Source: PALSA-610 sp038213435
GTDB taxonomy: Bacteria > Actinomycetota > Acidimicrobiia > IMCC26256 > PALSA-610
Reading direction: 5' to 3'
Assembly (NCBI GenBank): GCA_038213435.1
Contig: JBBQTI010000018.1
Coordinates: forward strand, 1-64,000
DNA length: 64,000 nucleotides
Every line of letters starts with the position of its first letter. Position 1 is the stretch's first letter. This document shows, in pieces, positions 8,317 through 16,869 of this stretch. The position numbers were made by a program, and so were the translations under genes. The notes below the pieces were generated by a model, which was not told the DNA's origin, searched no databases, and saw nothing but the letters and a program-made list of their open reading frames with translations.

Positions 8317-8760
8317 TCACGATGACAGGTCCGTGGCGAGCGCGACGAGCGATGCTTGCATCTCCTTGTGGAGCGAGGGGCGTCGCAGCCTGACGAGGAG
8401 GTGCTTGCGCCAGAAGGTGATGGGTTGAAGGTCGACGCTGACGATCACCTTGGCGTCGGGCCCGTCGGGTTGCACCGTCCAGTCCCAGTCGGCGTACGAA
8501 GGGTTGCCGTCGTCGGATTGCGAACGATAACGGAACCGCATCTCCGTTTCATCGAGGGCCAACAAGGTCGACTTGCTCACCCACGATTGGCCGAGTGCGT
8601 GGAGGCGAACTTTCCATACTGATCCCGGGGTCAACTGCTCGGGCTGCTCCAGCACCTCGGTGATCGCGAGGTTCCATTCCGGCAGCCCGGCGATGTCCGT
8701 CACGCGCGCGAACGCGTCTTTTGGTGACCCGTTCACGCGAGTGCTTACCGTCTCCTGCAT
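8317..8760 (-). CDS. SRPBCC-family (START-like) ligand-binding protein
   Basis: The protein has 147 residues, with the ATG at 8760 preceded by GGAGGGG at good distance. It shows the polyketide-cyclase/dehydrase pattern: an N-terminal strand VSTRVNGSPKDAFARVTD, the WNLAITEV helix region, then beta strands WKVRLHALGQSW and DWDWTVQPDGPDAKVIVSVDLQP, and a long C-terminal helix. Such proteins bind hydrophobic small molecules in a helix-grip cavity. They often appear in actinobacteria without known function. It stands alone, with about 100 bases of unremarkable sequence separating it from the permease. Confidence 0.75.
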   Translation of the reverse strand: MQETVSTRVNGSPKDAFARVTDIAGLPEWNLAITEVLEQPEQLTPGSVWKVRLHALGQSWVSKSTLLALDETEMRFRYRSQSDDGNPSYADWDWTVQPDGPDAKVIVSVDLQPITFWRKHLLVRLRRPSLHKEMQASLVALATDLSS

Positions 8761-8785
8761 GACCCCTCCGTTGGCTCGAACGCGG

Positions 8786-9295
8786 TCAGCACGTGAACCC
8801 CCCCTGCGTGGCCTGCTGCGCTCCGCAACCTCGAGGTCCTGCGCGAAGAGCTGATGTATGGGCGAATGCGAACGGCGCGGACAGCCGCGGCGCGATGGCC
8901 AAGTTTTCGACCAGCACGTCAGTATCAACGTACCAAGTCGCCTTCGCGCCAACTTTCCTTCGAACACGCGCTCTGACCAGGGACGCCGAGCCGCCTCGCG
9001 AGTTCCACGCGTGTCGCCCTTGTGCCGCTCTGGCCTCCCGAGCAGCCCGACGGATCGGCGACCGGCGCATCTGCTTCGCCTCATTCAGCACCCCTTGAAA
9101 CAGATACGCACGCGGTTCCCGCACCGACAACCACGCAGGCGACGCCATACAACCCTCCGACGCCCCGGCCACAATGTCTCCCGCGTTCCAAGGGCCAACG
9201 AGCCCAGCCGCGAACCTGATCAGGTCCTCGCCATACTTGCGATACGCCTCCTCGGCATCGAAGAACCCGTCTCCGAGTTCGAGTACGGCATCCAA
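8786..9295 (-). pseudogene. Truncated ECF sigma-factor remnant
   Basis: Residues 10-92 of this frame match the region-2 part of an actinobacterial ECF sigma factor: EEAYRKYGEDLIRFAAGLVG, PAWLSVREPRAYLFQGVLNEA and a basic RRSPIRRAAREARA segment. The equivalent position of the usual DVVSDA-like helix reads DIVAGASEGC. After about base 9022 the sequence becomes GRHAWNSRGGSASLV and has no recognisable region 4 (no helix-turn-helix) in any of the three minus-strand frames. The gene is therefore a 3'-truncated relic, or a fusion of its N-terminus to unrelated sequence. It could still encode a short protein. It is divergent from the ankyrin gene. Confidence 0.55.
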
Positions 9296-9350
9296 CCCGC
9301 CCGAACGTATCTCCGTCGTGCTCGTTGGGTGGGCTCGGTAGCGTGTTGCG

Positions 9351-10286
9351 ATGGATGTCCCGGGCTCGCGCGCGGACGTCGAACGCTATCGCCGCCTCGA
9401 TGAGGCATTCCGCACGGGCGACATGACCGCGTTGCGGTTGGAGCTGGGCACGATCGAGGGCTTTCCGAACGTCGTGGCTCATCCGGCGATGGGGGCGTGC
9501 TTGACATATGCGATCTACCACAGCCCGCTCGCGTTCGTCGGCGAACTGCTCGAAGCCGGCGCCGATCCGAACTGGCCGGACGCCGATGGGTTCCCGCCTC
9601 TGATCGCAGCGTTGTCGTGTTCGCAGGCCACGCCGGGTGCTGTGGTCCGCACCGACGTCCACGAGCTCGTCGAGATGTTGCTCGCGGCCGGTGCCGACGT
9701 CGGCCAACGCGGCGTCAACGACTTCACGCCTCTTCACCTCGCCGCAGCCCAGGGCGATCTGCGCGCGGTAGACATCCTGCTCGCGCACGACGCCGATCCG
9801 GACGAGATCACACGCATCGACGACCTCGAAACGCCTTTCGAGGTCGCCGCGGCTGGAAGACATGTCCTGATCGTGGATCGACTTCGCCCGTTGACGACGC
9901 GACGGGCGTGGGAAGCCGCGTCTGTGGCCGACCACGTTGTCGAAGTCGCCCGCTTGATGCGCGCCGGTCACGACATCGATTCGCGGGACGGATATGGTCA
10001 GACCGCGCTGATGCGCGCGGCCCACGCGGGGCGCCCCGATGTGCTGAGGTGGCTCATCGCGAACGGCGCAGACCTCGATCACACCTCCAAGTTCGGCCTC
10101 AGTGCGTTGATGCTCGCCGTCATCGCCGGCCACCCGCGAATCGCTCGCGTCCTTGTTGCCGCAGGAGCAGACACGACGATCAGAGGCACCGGCGCGCCCG
10201 GCTTCCGCGACAAGACTGCGGCGGACTTGGCCGAAGCCCGCGGCGACGTGCGCCTCGCTCGCTTCCTACGCGCACATACCCACTAA
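9351..10286 (+). CDS. Ankyrin-repeat protein
   Basis: The 311-residue protein shows at least six ankyrin-type units, recognised by TPLHLAAAQGDLRAVDILLA, GQTALMRAAHAGRPDVLRWL and SALMLAVIAGHPRIARVLVA, each followed by ANGAD- or AAGAD-type turns. There is no signal peptide or membrane segment, so it should act in the cytoplasm as a protein-binding scaffold. The first 90 residues are more divergent but still helical-repeat-like (HSPLAFVGELLEAGADPN). Partner unknown. It converges on the hydrolase gene with a 4-base overlap at 10283-10286. Confidence 0.85.
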   Translation: MDVPGSRADVERYRRLDEAFRTGDMTALRLELGTIEGFPNVVAHPAMGACLTYAIYHSPLAFVGELLEAGADPNWPDADGFPPLIAALSCSQATPGAVVRTDVHELVEMLLAAGADVGQRGVNDFTPLHLAAAQGDLRAVDILLAHDADPDEITRIDDLETPFEVAAAGRHVLIVDRLRPLTTRRAWEAASVADHVVEVARLMRAGHDIDSRDGYGQTALMRAAHAGRPDVLRWLIANGADLDHTSKFGLSALMLAVIAGHPRIARVLVAAGADTTIRGTGAPGFRDKTAADLAEARGDVRLARFLRAHTH

Positions 10287-11161
10287 TGGGGGTCGCCCAC
10301 CGAGTCGAGAAAGGTCACGACCGCGTCGTTGAAGAGATCATTGCGGTCGCCGGCGACCATGTGACCCGCTCCCGCGACATCGACCATTCGCGCGTGCGGG
10401 ACGAGCTCGAGGAGCTCCTGGGCGCCCTCTTCGCTGAGCAGGTCACTGACGCGGCCGCGCACGAGCAGCGTCGGAAGGGTGAGACCCAGGGCGGCTTGCT
10501 TCAGTCGTGCCGGATCCACAAGAGAGGAGCGGGTTTCGTCGACGCCTCCCAGCCGGCCGCCGATGAACGCGGGGTCCCAGTGCCAGTACCAGCGGCCATG
10601 GGAACCGTGACGCAGATTCTTGGCCAGACCGCCGAGATCCGACGGGCGCGGGCGGTGCGGGTTATAGCGCTGGATCGCATCCGCGACTTCATCGAGTGAC
10701 GCGAAGCCGTCGTCCATGTGTTCGGCCATGAACGCGCCGATTCGCATCCGGCCTTGCTCTTCCATCCGAGGCGCGACGTCGACGAGCACCAGTGCCCGCG
10801 CGACATGGTCGTCCGGATGCTCGCCGATGGCGGCGAGTGATGCGATACCGCCGAGCGACGCGCCCACCAGTGCAGGCGGCGCGCCGAGCGCGCGGGAGAT
10901 GGCGAGGACGTCACCCGCGAATGCATCGAGCGTGTAGTCGCCGTCGGCGGCCCATTCGCTTTCACCGTGGCCGCGCAGGTCGACGGCGTACGCACGCCAA
11001 CCCTTGTCGGCGAGCGCGCCGAGTGTGGTTCCCCAGGAATGGCGGGTCTGGCCGCCGCCGTGCAGCAGAACGGCCGGTGGATCGGCGGGTTCACCGGCGA
11101 CATCGGCCGCGAGGCGGTTGCCGTCCCTCCCGACGAATTCGATCACGCGGCGTGCTCGCAC
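10283..11161 (-). CDS. Alpha/beta hydrolase
   Basis: The 292-residue protein has the hydrolase-fold landmarks: oxyanion-hole HGGGQTRHSW, nucleophile elbow GASLGG (Ser), acid residue near GRVSDLLSEE, and the catalytic His in GAGHMVAGDR. The GTG at 11161 lies one base after the stop of the methyltransferase gene; GTG 11146 is the next alternative. The longer frame to 11308 would overlap the methyltransferase and adds no homologous residues. It resembles esterases/epoxide-hydrolase-like enzymes, but the substrate is not evident. Transcription is probably shared with the upstream methyltransferase. Confidence 0.85.
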   Translation of the reverse strand: MRARRVIEFVGRDGNRLAADVAGEPADPPAVLLHGGGQTRHSWGTTLGALADKGWRAYAVDLRGHGESEWAADGDYTLDAFAGDVLAISRALGAPPALVGASLGGIASLAAIGEHPDDHVARALVLVDVAPRMEEQGRMRIGAFMAEHMDDGFASLDEVADAIQRYNPHRPRPSDLGGLAKNLRHGSHGRWYWHWDPAFIGGRLGGVDETRSSLVDPARLKQAALGLTLPTLLVRGRVSDLLSEEGAQELLELVPHARMVDVAGAGHMVAGDRNDLFNDAVVTFLDSVGDPH

Positions 11162-11162
11162 G

Positions 11163-11786
11163 TCACGGGTTCGATCTGACTGCTCTGCCTTCGTAGGTGT
11201 AGCCCACTGGCTTCGGTTCGCCCTTGAAGTAGTAGGTATCGATCTTCTCGATGTCGAAACCGGCGCGCTCGATGTCCTCGGAGATGTGGCGTGTGAGATG
11301 GCAGCCACCCGCGAGTCGTTTGTTCAACGGCTCCAGACGCGCCTGCCACTGGGCGATCTTCTCGTCGGGGGCATGGCCGTGCTCGACGAAGTGGAATGAG
11401 CCGCCAGGCTTCAGGACGCGTCGTATCTCGGTGAGCGCGGCATCCAGGCGAGGAATCGTGCACAGCGTCCACGTCGAGAGCACGGCATCGAACTCTCCTG
11501 AGGGCAGGTCGAGCCGTTCGCCGGTCAGCCCGCCGTATTCGACCGGAACCGAGGATTTCGCGATGCGCGGCTCAGCGATGCGCATGCACACACGCGACGG
11601 TTCGATGGCGACAACGTTCGTCACCTCGGCGGGGTAGTAGGGCGCATTCAGCGCGGTCCCGAAGCCGACCTCGACCACAGAACCATGAAGCCCTTCGCAG
11701 ACGCGGGCGCGCACTTCCCGGTTGGGCTTGCGCGCCATCACCTTGTCCTGGAATCGAGGCAAGATCTGCTCCCGATAGAAGCCCAT
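11163..11786 (-). CDS. Class I SAM-dependent methyltransferase
   Basis: The 207-residue protein has the Rossmann methyltransferase motifs: motif I VVEVGFGTALN, an acidic end of strand 2 (VVAIEPS), motif IV FDAVLSTWTLC and the post-motif IRRVLKPGGSFHFVEHG. It belongs to the methyltransferase-11/UbiE-like group and resembles small lipid- or arsenite-type methyltransferases, but lacks the Cys set of ArsM. It begins just after the anti-sigma-like gene (50 bases) and is coupled to the hydrolase downstream. Substrate unknown. Confidence 0.85.
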   Translation of the reverse strand: MGFYREQILPRFQDKVMARKPNREVRARVCEGLHGSVVEVGFGTALNAPYYPAEVTNVVAIEPSRVCMRIAEPRIAKSSVPVEYGGLTGERLDLPSGEFDAVLSTWTLCTIPRLDAALTEIRRVLKPGGSFHFVEHGHAPDEKIAQWQARLEPLNKRLAGGCHLTRHISEDIERAGFDIEKIDTYYFKGEPKPVGYTYEGRAVRSNP

Positions 11787-11835
11787 GGCGCGATGATGCT
11801 CGCGCGGGGCTGGGGAACGCCATTGGGGAACTGCG

Positions 11836-12870
11836 TCAATCCTTCACGGTGACCGGGAAGTCCCGCTGCCCGACGACGGCTCCCGTGTTGCGATCCTCGG
11901 CGACCGCGTGGAACGTGGTCTGGCCCGCCTTGACGCCGAGGTACAACGGCACCTCGCCGCGCCGGCAGGCGTCGGTGGGAATCTCGTTGCAATCCGCGGG
12001 CGCGACCGTCGCCACGCTCGGATCGGCAGACGACCAGGTCAGCGTGTACCGGTCGGGCTGGGGCACCGTCGCGCACGCCGCCCGGTCGAGCAACAATGCC
12101 GTCTCGCCGGTCCCGCTGCTGCCCGGCGAGAGCTCGATCGAGTGTTGGTCGAGGACGATTGCATATGTGCCCGAGCCGACGGAGCAGTCGAACTTCTTCG
12201 GATGGGTCTCGAGCCAGAGGCCGTGCACGTGCAAGGAGGCGCCGCTCGCTTTGTCGCTGAGATCGAGATCACCGACGAACGGCTGACCGAGCGGCGTCTT
12301 GAAGTACGTGCCGTGGTACTCGATCCAGTCGCCCTCGATCCGGCCGTCGTAGGTACGGATCTCCGTGCCCCACCAGTCGCGACCATCGGACGCGAAGTAG
12401 ATGTTCATACGCATCTCGACGCCGTGTTCCTGCCACGTCACTTCGAGGGTCCAATAGGCGGCGCTGCCCGGATCAATGCCGACGGTCACCGGCGTGTCGT
12501 GCGCGGTGAACTTCTTACCGTTCGCCTCGATGAGGAAGTCATCCGCCTTGAACTGCACGAGATTGCTCTCGCTCTGCCAGAAGACCTGTCCACCGAGCGG
12601 TTGACCCTGCACCGGCGGCTTCACACTCACGCGCCCGCCGCTCTGGTTGTAGTTCATCACGCCGACCACCACTGCGATGGCGGCCGCGAGGGCCCCAACG
12701 GCGCCGAACGTCGTGCGGGCGCGCCTGCGCTTTCGCTGTTCGTCGAGCGCGTTCATTGACGTGACGGGATTGTCCGACCACTCGCGTGTCGTTTCGGGGA
12801 ACGCGCGCTCCTGGCGATCGAACAGCTCGGTGAGGCGTGTCTCGAGTTCGTCGTAGCTCTTGGCGCTCAT
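11836..12870 (-). CDS. Membrane-anchored protein, probable anti-sigma partner
   Basis: The 344-residue protein has a short cytoplasmic N-terminus (about 50 residues, SYDELETRLTELFDRQERAF), one membrane helix (GAVGALAAAIAVVVGVMNY) and a large extracellular part with beta-sandwich character. The C-terminus contains an Ig-like SADPSVATVAPADC with four Cys that could form disulfides. It overlaps the ECF sigma gene by ATGA (12867-12870), the usual arrangement for sigma/anti-sigma pairs. The N-terminal region lacks the zinc-binding HxxxCxxC, so it would be a non-ZAS anti-sigma or merely a coexpressed surface protein. Confidence 0.7.
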   Translation of the reverse strand: MSAKSYDELETRLTELFDRQERAFPETTREWSDNPVTSMNALDEQRKRRRARTTFGAVGALAAAIAVVVGVMNYNQSGGRVSVKPPVQGQPLGGQVFWQSESNLVQFKADDFLIEANGKKFTAHDTPVTVGIDPGSAAYWTLEVTWQEHGVEMRMNIYFASDGRDWWGTEIRTYDGRIEGDWIEYHGTYFKTPLGQPFVGDLDLSDKASGASLHVHGLWLETHPKKFDCSVGSGTYAIVLDQHSIELSPGSSGTGETALLLDRAACATVPQPDRYTLTWSSADPSVATVAPADCNEIPTDACRRGEVPLYLGVKAGQTTFHAVAEDRNTGAVVGQRDFPVTVKD

Positions 12871-13355
12871 TGCTCGATTCCCTTCTTCAGTTGGTCCAAC
12901 GCGCGTGACGCGAGCGATTTCACCGTTCCGGCGCGGCAGCCGAGCACATCGGCGATCTCGGTCTCGCTCAAGCCGTTGTGGTAGCGCAGCACCAGGACGG
13001 CCCGTTGTCGGTAGGGCAGTGCCGCGACCGCGTCGGCGAACTCGTCGAATGCAAAGTCAGTAGTCGACGGCTCGGCGAGGATCGGGAGCTTGGTGCGCTC
13101 GGTTGTCTTCTGGCGGTGCCAGTTGTGGCAGAGGTTGACGATCGTGGTGCGCAGATAGGCGGACGGATGCTCCGCTCGCCCCCACTTGGGATACATCCTG
13201 GCGAACGCCTCTTGGGCGAGGTCCTCGGCCGCGCCGGCGTGTTGCGTGAGCAGACCTGCGAGTCGGACCGCGCTCGGCCACGCCTCCCGGTAGAAGCGTT
13301 CGAATTCGACTTCAGCCAGCCGATCGCTCGACGGCTCGGCGTGCTTCATCGTCAT
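12867..13355 (-). CDS. ECF sigma factor (SigE-like, 162 aa)
   Basis: Region 2 contains FYREAWPSAVRLAGLLTQ and AAEDLAQEAFARMYPKW. Region 4 has the helix-turn-helix LSETEIADVLGCRAGTVKSL followed by ASRALDQLKKG. The protein is of normal size for the family. A matching ECF-type promoter lies just upstream (13365-13390), which implies positive autoregulation. The coupled membrane protein downstream probably holds it at the membrane until an extracellular signal arrives. Signal and regulon unknown. Confidence 0.9.
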   Translation of the reverse strand: MTMKHAEPSSDRLAEVEFERFYREAWPSAVRLAGLLTQHAGAAEDLAQEAFARMYPKWGRAEHPSAYLRTTIVNLCHNWHRQKTTERTKLPILAEPSTTDFAFDEFADAVAALPYRQRAVLVLRYHNGLSETEIADVLGCRAGTVKSLASRALDQLKKGIEQ

Positions 13356-13364
13356 GCTCTCAAA

Positions 13365-13390
13365 GACACGGTGGGCACGTCATCGGTTCC
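13365..13390 (-). promoter_or_regulatory. Candidate ECF-type promoter for the sigma gene
   Basis: On the minus strand GGAAC (13386-13390) is followed after 16 bases by GTGTC (13365-13369), matching the GGAAC / GTC pattern of ECF promoters. The ATG at 13355 would lie only a few bases from the start of transcription, so the mRNA may be nearly leaderless. Confidence 0.35.
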
Positions 13391-13450
13391 ATCAAGGGAT
13401 TCATGTGACAGTGTCCCGCCGCGTTGGCGACCGCGTCGATCGCTCGATCG

Positions 13451-14257
13451 TCAGCGCGGTGGGCCGGCGCCGATGGTCCGACGCACATCGGCAAGGAGGT
13501 CTTCCGGTCCGGCGGACTCGATGAGCCAGCTGACACCGGCGGCTTCGTACGCGGCGGCCTGATCCGCGATTCCCCACACGCACAGGTCGAAGGGCTCGTC
13601 GGTGCCACGTTCGCGTGTGACGGCGTCTCGAACCAGTGCTGCGTCTGCCGGCGTGAGCGCCGCTCCGGTGAACGGAAACACGCCGTCGCATCGTGCCGCG
13701 CGCCGGATCGGTCCGGGCCGCGCCGGCGGCCAGAGCGCCGCTGACCAGATGGGGATTCGCGGTTGTTGCAGCGGTCGGGGAAGGAAGTGGGCGTCGCGAA
13801 CCGACAAGCGTTCACCTTGGTATGTGGTCGGCGTGCCCGACCACAGGCGGGTGATGATCTCGATCCCATCGTCGAGCAGGAGCGCTCGTTCGGCGTCGTC
13901 GCTTGCCTCCCCGGCAAACGAGCTGAACTCGCGCCAAAAGGAGATCCCGAGCCCGACTCCCAGCACGAGGCGTCCGCGGCTGAGGTGGTCGAGCGTGACC
14001 GCCTCCCGGGCCACCTTCCACGGTCGGCGACGCGGGAGCGGGGTGACGAGCGGGCCGAGCCGGACCGTCGACGTCGAAGCGGCGATGGCGCTGAGGGCCA
14101 CCCAGGCGTCAGCGAGAGGTACCGCGGCTTCGTACTGGATGTGGTCCCACAGGAAAAAGCCATCCCAGCCGGCGTCCTCTGCTGCGACGGCGAGCTCCAC
14201 GAGTGCGTGGACGTCGCCGAAGGGTCCGAACGGCGGCAGATATATCGCATGGCGCAC
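13451..14257 (-). CDS. LLM-class (probably F420-dependent) oxidoreductase
   Basis: This 268-residue TIM-barrel protein of the luciferase-like monooxygenase superfamily has DAGWDGFFLWDHIQ, the conserved TVRLGPLVTPLPRRRPWK and the GRLVLGVGLGISFWRE turn near the cofactor. The actinobacterial clades with these motifs use coenzyme F420 rather than FMN. Substrate unknown. It stands about 95 bases upstream of the ECF sigma gene on the same strand and is divergent from the large membrane protein. Confidence 0.85.
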   Translation of the reverse strand: MRHAIYLPPFGPFGDVHALVELAVAAEDAGWDGFFLWDHIQYEAAVPLADAWVALSAIAASTSTVRLGPLVTPLPRRRPWKVAREAVTLDHLSRGRLVLGVGLGISFWREFSSFAGEASDDAERALLLDDGIEIITRLWSGTPTTYQGERLSVRDAHFLPRPLQQPRIPIWSAALWPPARPGPIRRAARCDGVFPFTGAALTPADAALVRDAVTRERGTDEPFDLCVWGIADQAAAYEAAGVSWLIESAGPEDLLADVRRTIGAGPPR

Positions 14258-14358
14258 GTCCCGAAGCGTACGGATTCATCCGGCGCGGCGGGGCGCCACC
14301 GATGCTGTGCAACCCTTCCGCGGCGCCGGGAGTCGCATGTCCGAGGGAAAGCAACGGT

Positions 14359-16851
14359 ATGGACGGCGAGGCAGAGTGCGCGCGCTGCGGCGCAGGCGTG
14401 GCGGACGCAGCGTTCTGCCCGTGGTGCGGCCTGGAGCTCGCCGGCGAAAGCGCGGCGCGGATGCGGGAGCTCGCCGGCGCCCTCGACGCCCTCGATCGCG
14501 AACTCGGCGGGCTGTGGCAGCGTCGCGCCGAGGTCGCGTTCGAGCTCGACGACGCGCGAGGGGCGTCTGTTCGGGACGCGCCGGGAGCACCGTTCTCTCC
14601 GACGCCACTGCCGCGCGACAGGCAGGGCGAGTGGAGCATCGCAGGCGTGCGCGGTCTGTTGCTGTGGCTCGGCGTCGCGTTGCTCGCGTTGTCGGCCGTG
14701 ACCTTCACCGTCGTTACCTGGTCACAGTTGAGCGACGGAGGTCGCGCCGCCCTCCTCGCGGGCGCGACGGTCGCGGTGACGGCGCTCGCGTTTGCCTGCA
14801 GGCGGCGGCTGCCCGCGACCGCCGAGGCGCTGTCGGCGCTCGCCATCGCGATCGCGGCAATCGACTGGCACGCGCTCCGGCGCGCCGGCGTCGGCGCGCA
14901 CGTCTCCGGAACTGCGTGGTGGTCGATCGGCGCGGTGGTGCTCGGCGGCATGGCGGCGCTCGTCGCACGCTTCGTCTCGCGTCGAATCGGCCACGCGGGT
15001 ATGGCCGTCGCATTCCCGACCGGCGCGGTGCTGGTGGTCGCCACGTTCGCGCACGCGCCCTGGAGCGTGGCACTCGGTCTCGCGACGGTCGCGCTCGTGA
15101 TCGTCGTCGCGTTCGTTGTACTCCGCCACGCAATCGAACGGCTGACAGTCGTGCTGGGGTCGGTCGAGGCCGCCCTCGTGTGGGCCGCGAGCGCGGTCGC
15201 GGCGATGATCGCGGTCGGCGACACGCACGAGTTCCCGGACACGCTCGCTCCGGCGGCCGTGATGCTCGTCGTTGCGCTCGCGCCGGGCGCGGCCACGGTC
15301 GTGCGCACACGCGCGTCGCGACGGCCGGGAGTGCTTCCCGCGCTTGCAGTCGGCGCGTTGCTGGGTGCGCTCCTCGTGCCCTGGTGGCGATCCGTCGACA
15401 CTCACGCGTTGCTCCTCGTGGCGGCCGTGCTCGGCACCGCCACAGTCGGGCTCGCCGCGGTTGTGCCCGCATCGTGGCGGGCCGGAACGCGCACGGCCGG
15501 CGCCGCGTTCATCGCTCCCGGGCTCGCCGTTGCGCTGGGACCGAGCCTCGTCGCCACGCTCGGGCCGCTGGGCTGGCTGAGCTCGGTCTGGCAGGGCGAC
15601 CTCGACGCGGCCGCCCGAACCGTGGTCGCGGGCCGAACGTCGACGACGACGTTGCACGCCTCCTGGGCAACCGTCGCGGCGCTCGCCGCCGCGGCAATCG
15701 CGTTTGTCCTCGCGCGCGCCTCGAGCACGCCCGCCGGCCGCCGCGCGGCATCGCCGGCCCGCGCGGCCGGAGCCGGCGGCCTGGCGCTCCTCGCGGCCAA
15801 TCTCGCGGTGTTCACCGGCGCGGCGACCGTTCGGGACGCCTGCATCGCCGCGTCCGCGCTCGCCGTTTGCGTGCTGATCCTCTCCGCGCTGCTGTCCGGC
15901 GTCGACGAGAAGATCGCGTTCGTGACCCTCGCGCTCGCGAGCATCCCGGCCGCTCCCGCGCTCGGATGGGCGACGACGACGCCGGCGGCGTCGGTCAGCA
16001 CGTTGGCCGCGGTGCTCGTCGCGGCCACGGTCGCGGTCACGCTCGATCGAGCACGACCACTGCGCGCCGCGCACGCCGCGCTCGTCACGGCGGTCGCGAT
16101 CACGCTTGCAGGCGTCGCGACCTCGGCGGCCGGCGGCGACCGCGGCGTGGCCGGCTTCGCGATCGCGTGCGTCGCAATCGCGGCCGGCGCCGTCGGGCTC
16201 CGCCAATTCGTGAGCGGAGGCTCCGCCGTCGAGTCGGTCGGCGCGGCAGGTCTCGTGTGCGGACTCGCGATCGCCGCACCGTCGCCCGTCTGGTTCGCGA
16301 CCTCGCTCACCGCGACCGCGGTGCTGCTGACGCTCGGCGCGCTGCGATCCGATAGGCACGTGTACGCACCCGCGGCCCTCGCGGCCGCGCTCGCCGCGAC
16401 CTGGTCATGGCTCGGGACGGCCCACGTCACGCTCGTCGAGGACTACACGCTGCCCGCCGCGGGCGCCGCCTTCGCGCTCGGGATCGTCACGCGAACCACG
16501 CGGCCGGCATCGTCGTGGACGACCGTCGCCGCCGCGATCGTCCTCGGCCTCGGCCCCACCGCCGCGCTCGGCATCGCCCACGACGACACGACGCGCATCG
16601 TGATCGCGGCGATCGCCGCTTTCTTGGTCCTGCTCGTCGGCGCACGGGGCCGGTTGCAGGCACCGCTCGTGCTGGGCGCCGCGACGCTCGTCGCGCTCGC
16701 GCTCGACCTCGTTGCGCCCGAGGCCGCGCGCCTCCCGCGCTGGACGGTTCTCGCCGCCGCGGGTGCACTGCTGCTGTGGGCGGGCGCGACCTTCGAGCGC
16801 CGGCGCGAGGACCTGCGGCGCGAGACGCGCACGCTGCTCGGGTTCCGTTGA
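14359..16851 (+). CDS. Large multi-TM protein with N-terminal zinc ribbon (SCO7613-like)
   Basis: The protein has 830 residues from ATG 14359. It opens with a zinc ribbon CARCGAGVADAAFCPWCG, then a short coiled coil, and from about residue 95 more than twenty hydrophobic helices (for example GLLLWLGVALLALSAVTFTV and TLVALALDLVAPEAARL). Ala, Val and Arg/Thr loops dominate and there are no enzymatic motifs. The architecture matches the large actinobacterial SCO7613-type membrane proteins of unknown function. The long open frame on the opposite strand is a composition shadow. The gene ends 18 bases from a convergent acyl-CoA synthetase gene. Confidence 0.75.
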   Translation: MDGEAECARCGAGVADAAFCPWCGLELAGESAARMRELAGALDALDRELGGLWQRRAEVAFELDDARGASVRDAPGAPFSPTPLPRDRQGEWSIAGVRGLLLWLGVALLALSAVTFTVVTWSQLSDGGRAALLAGATVAVTALAFACRRRLPATAEALSALAIAIAAIDWHALRRAGVGAHVSGTAWWSIGAVVLGGMAALVARFVSRRIGHAGMAVAFPTGAVLVVATFAHAPWSVALGLATVALVIVVAFVVLRHAIERLTVVLGSVEAALVWAASAVAAMIAVGDTHEFPDTLAPAAVMLVVALAPGAATVVRTRASRRPGVLPALAVGALLGALLVPWWRSVDTHALLLVAAVLGTATVGLAAVVPASWRAGTRTAGAAFIAPGLAVALGPSLVATLGPLGWLSSVWQGDLDAAARTVVAGRTSTTTLHASWATVAALAAAAIAFVLARASSTPAGRRAASPARAAGAGGLALLAANLAVFTGAATVRDACIAASALAVCVLILSALLSGVDEKIAFVTLALASIPAAPALGWATTTPAASVSTLAAVLVAATVAVTLDRARPLRAAHAALVTAVAITLAGVATSAAGGDRGVAGFAIACVAIAAGAVGLRQFVSGGSAVESVGAAGLVCGLAIAAPSPVWFATSLTATAVLLTLGALRSDRHVYAPAALAAALAATWSWLGTAHVTLVEDYTLPAAGAAFALGIVTRTTRPASSWTTVAAAIVLGLGPTAALGIAHDDTTRIVIAAIAAFLVLLVGARGRLQAPLVLGAATLVALALDLVAPEAARLPRWTVLAAAGALLLWAGATFERRREDLRRETRTLLGFR

Positions 16852-16869
16852 CCGGTCGGTGCGACCTCT

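Noticed and set aside
14722..16359. 545-codon minus-strand frame opposite the large membrane protein
   Set aside because: Arg/Asp/Glu/Gly-rich shadow of a GC-biased membrane protein with no recognisable motif.
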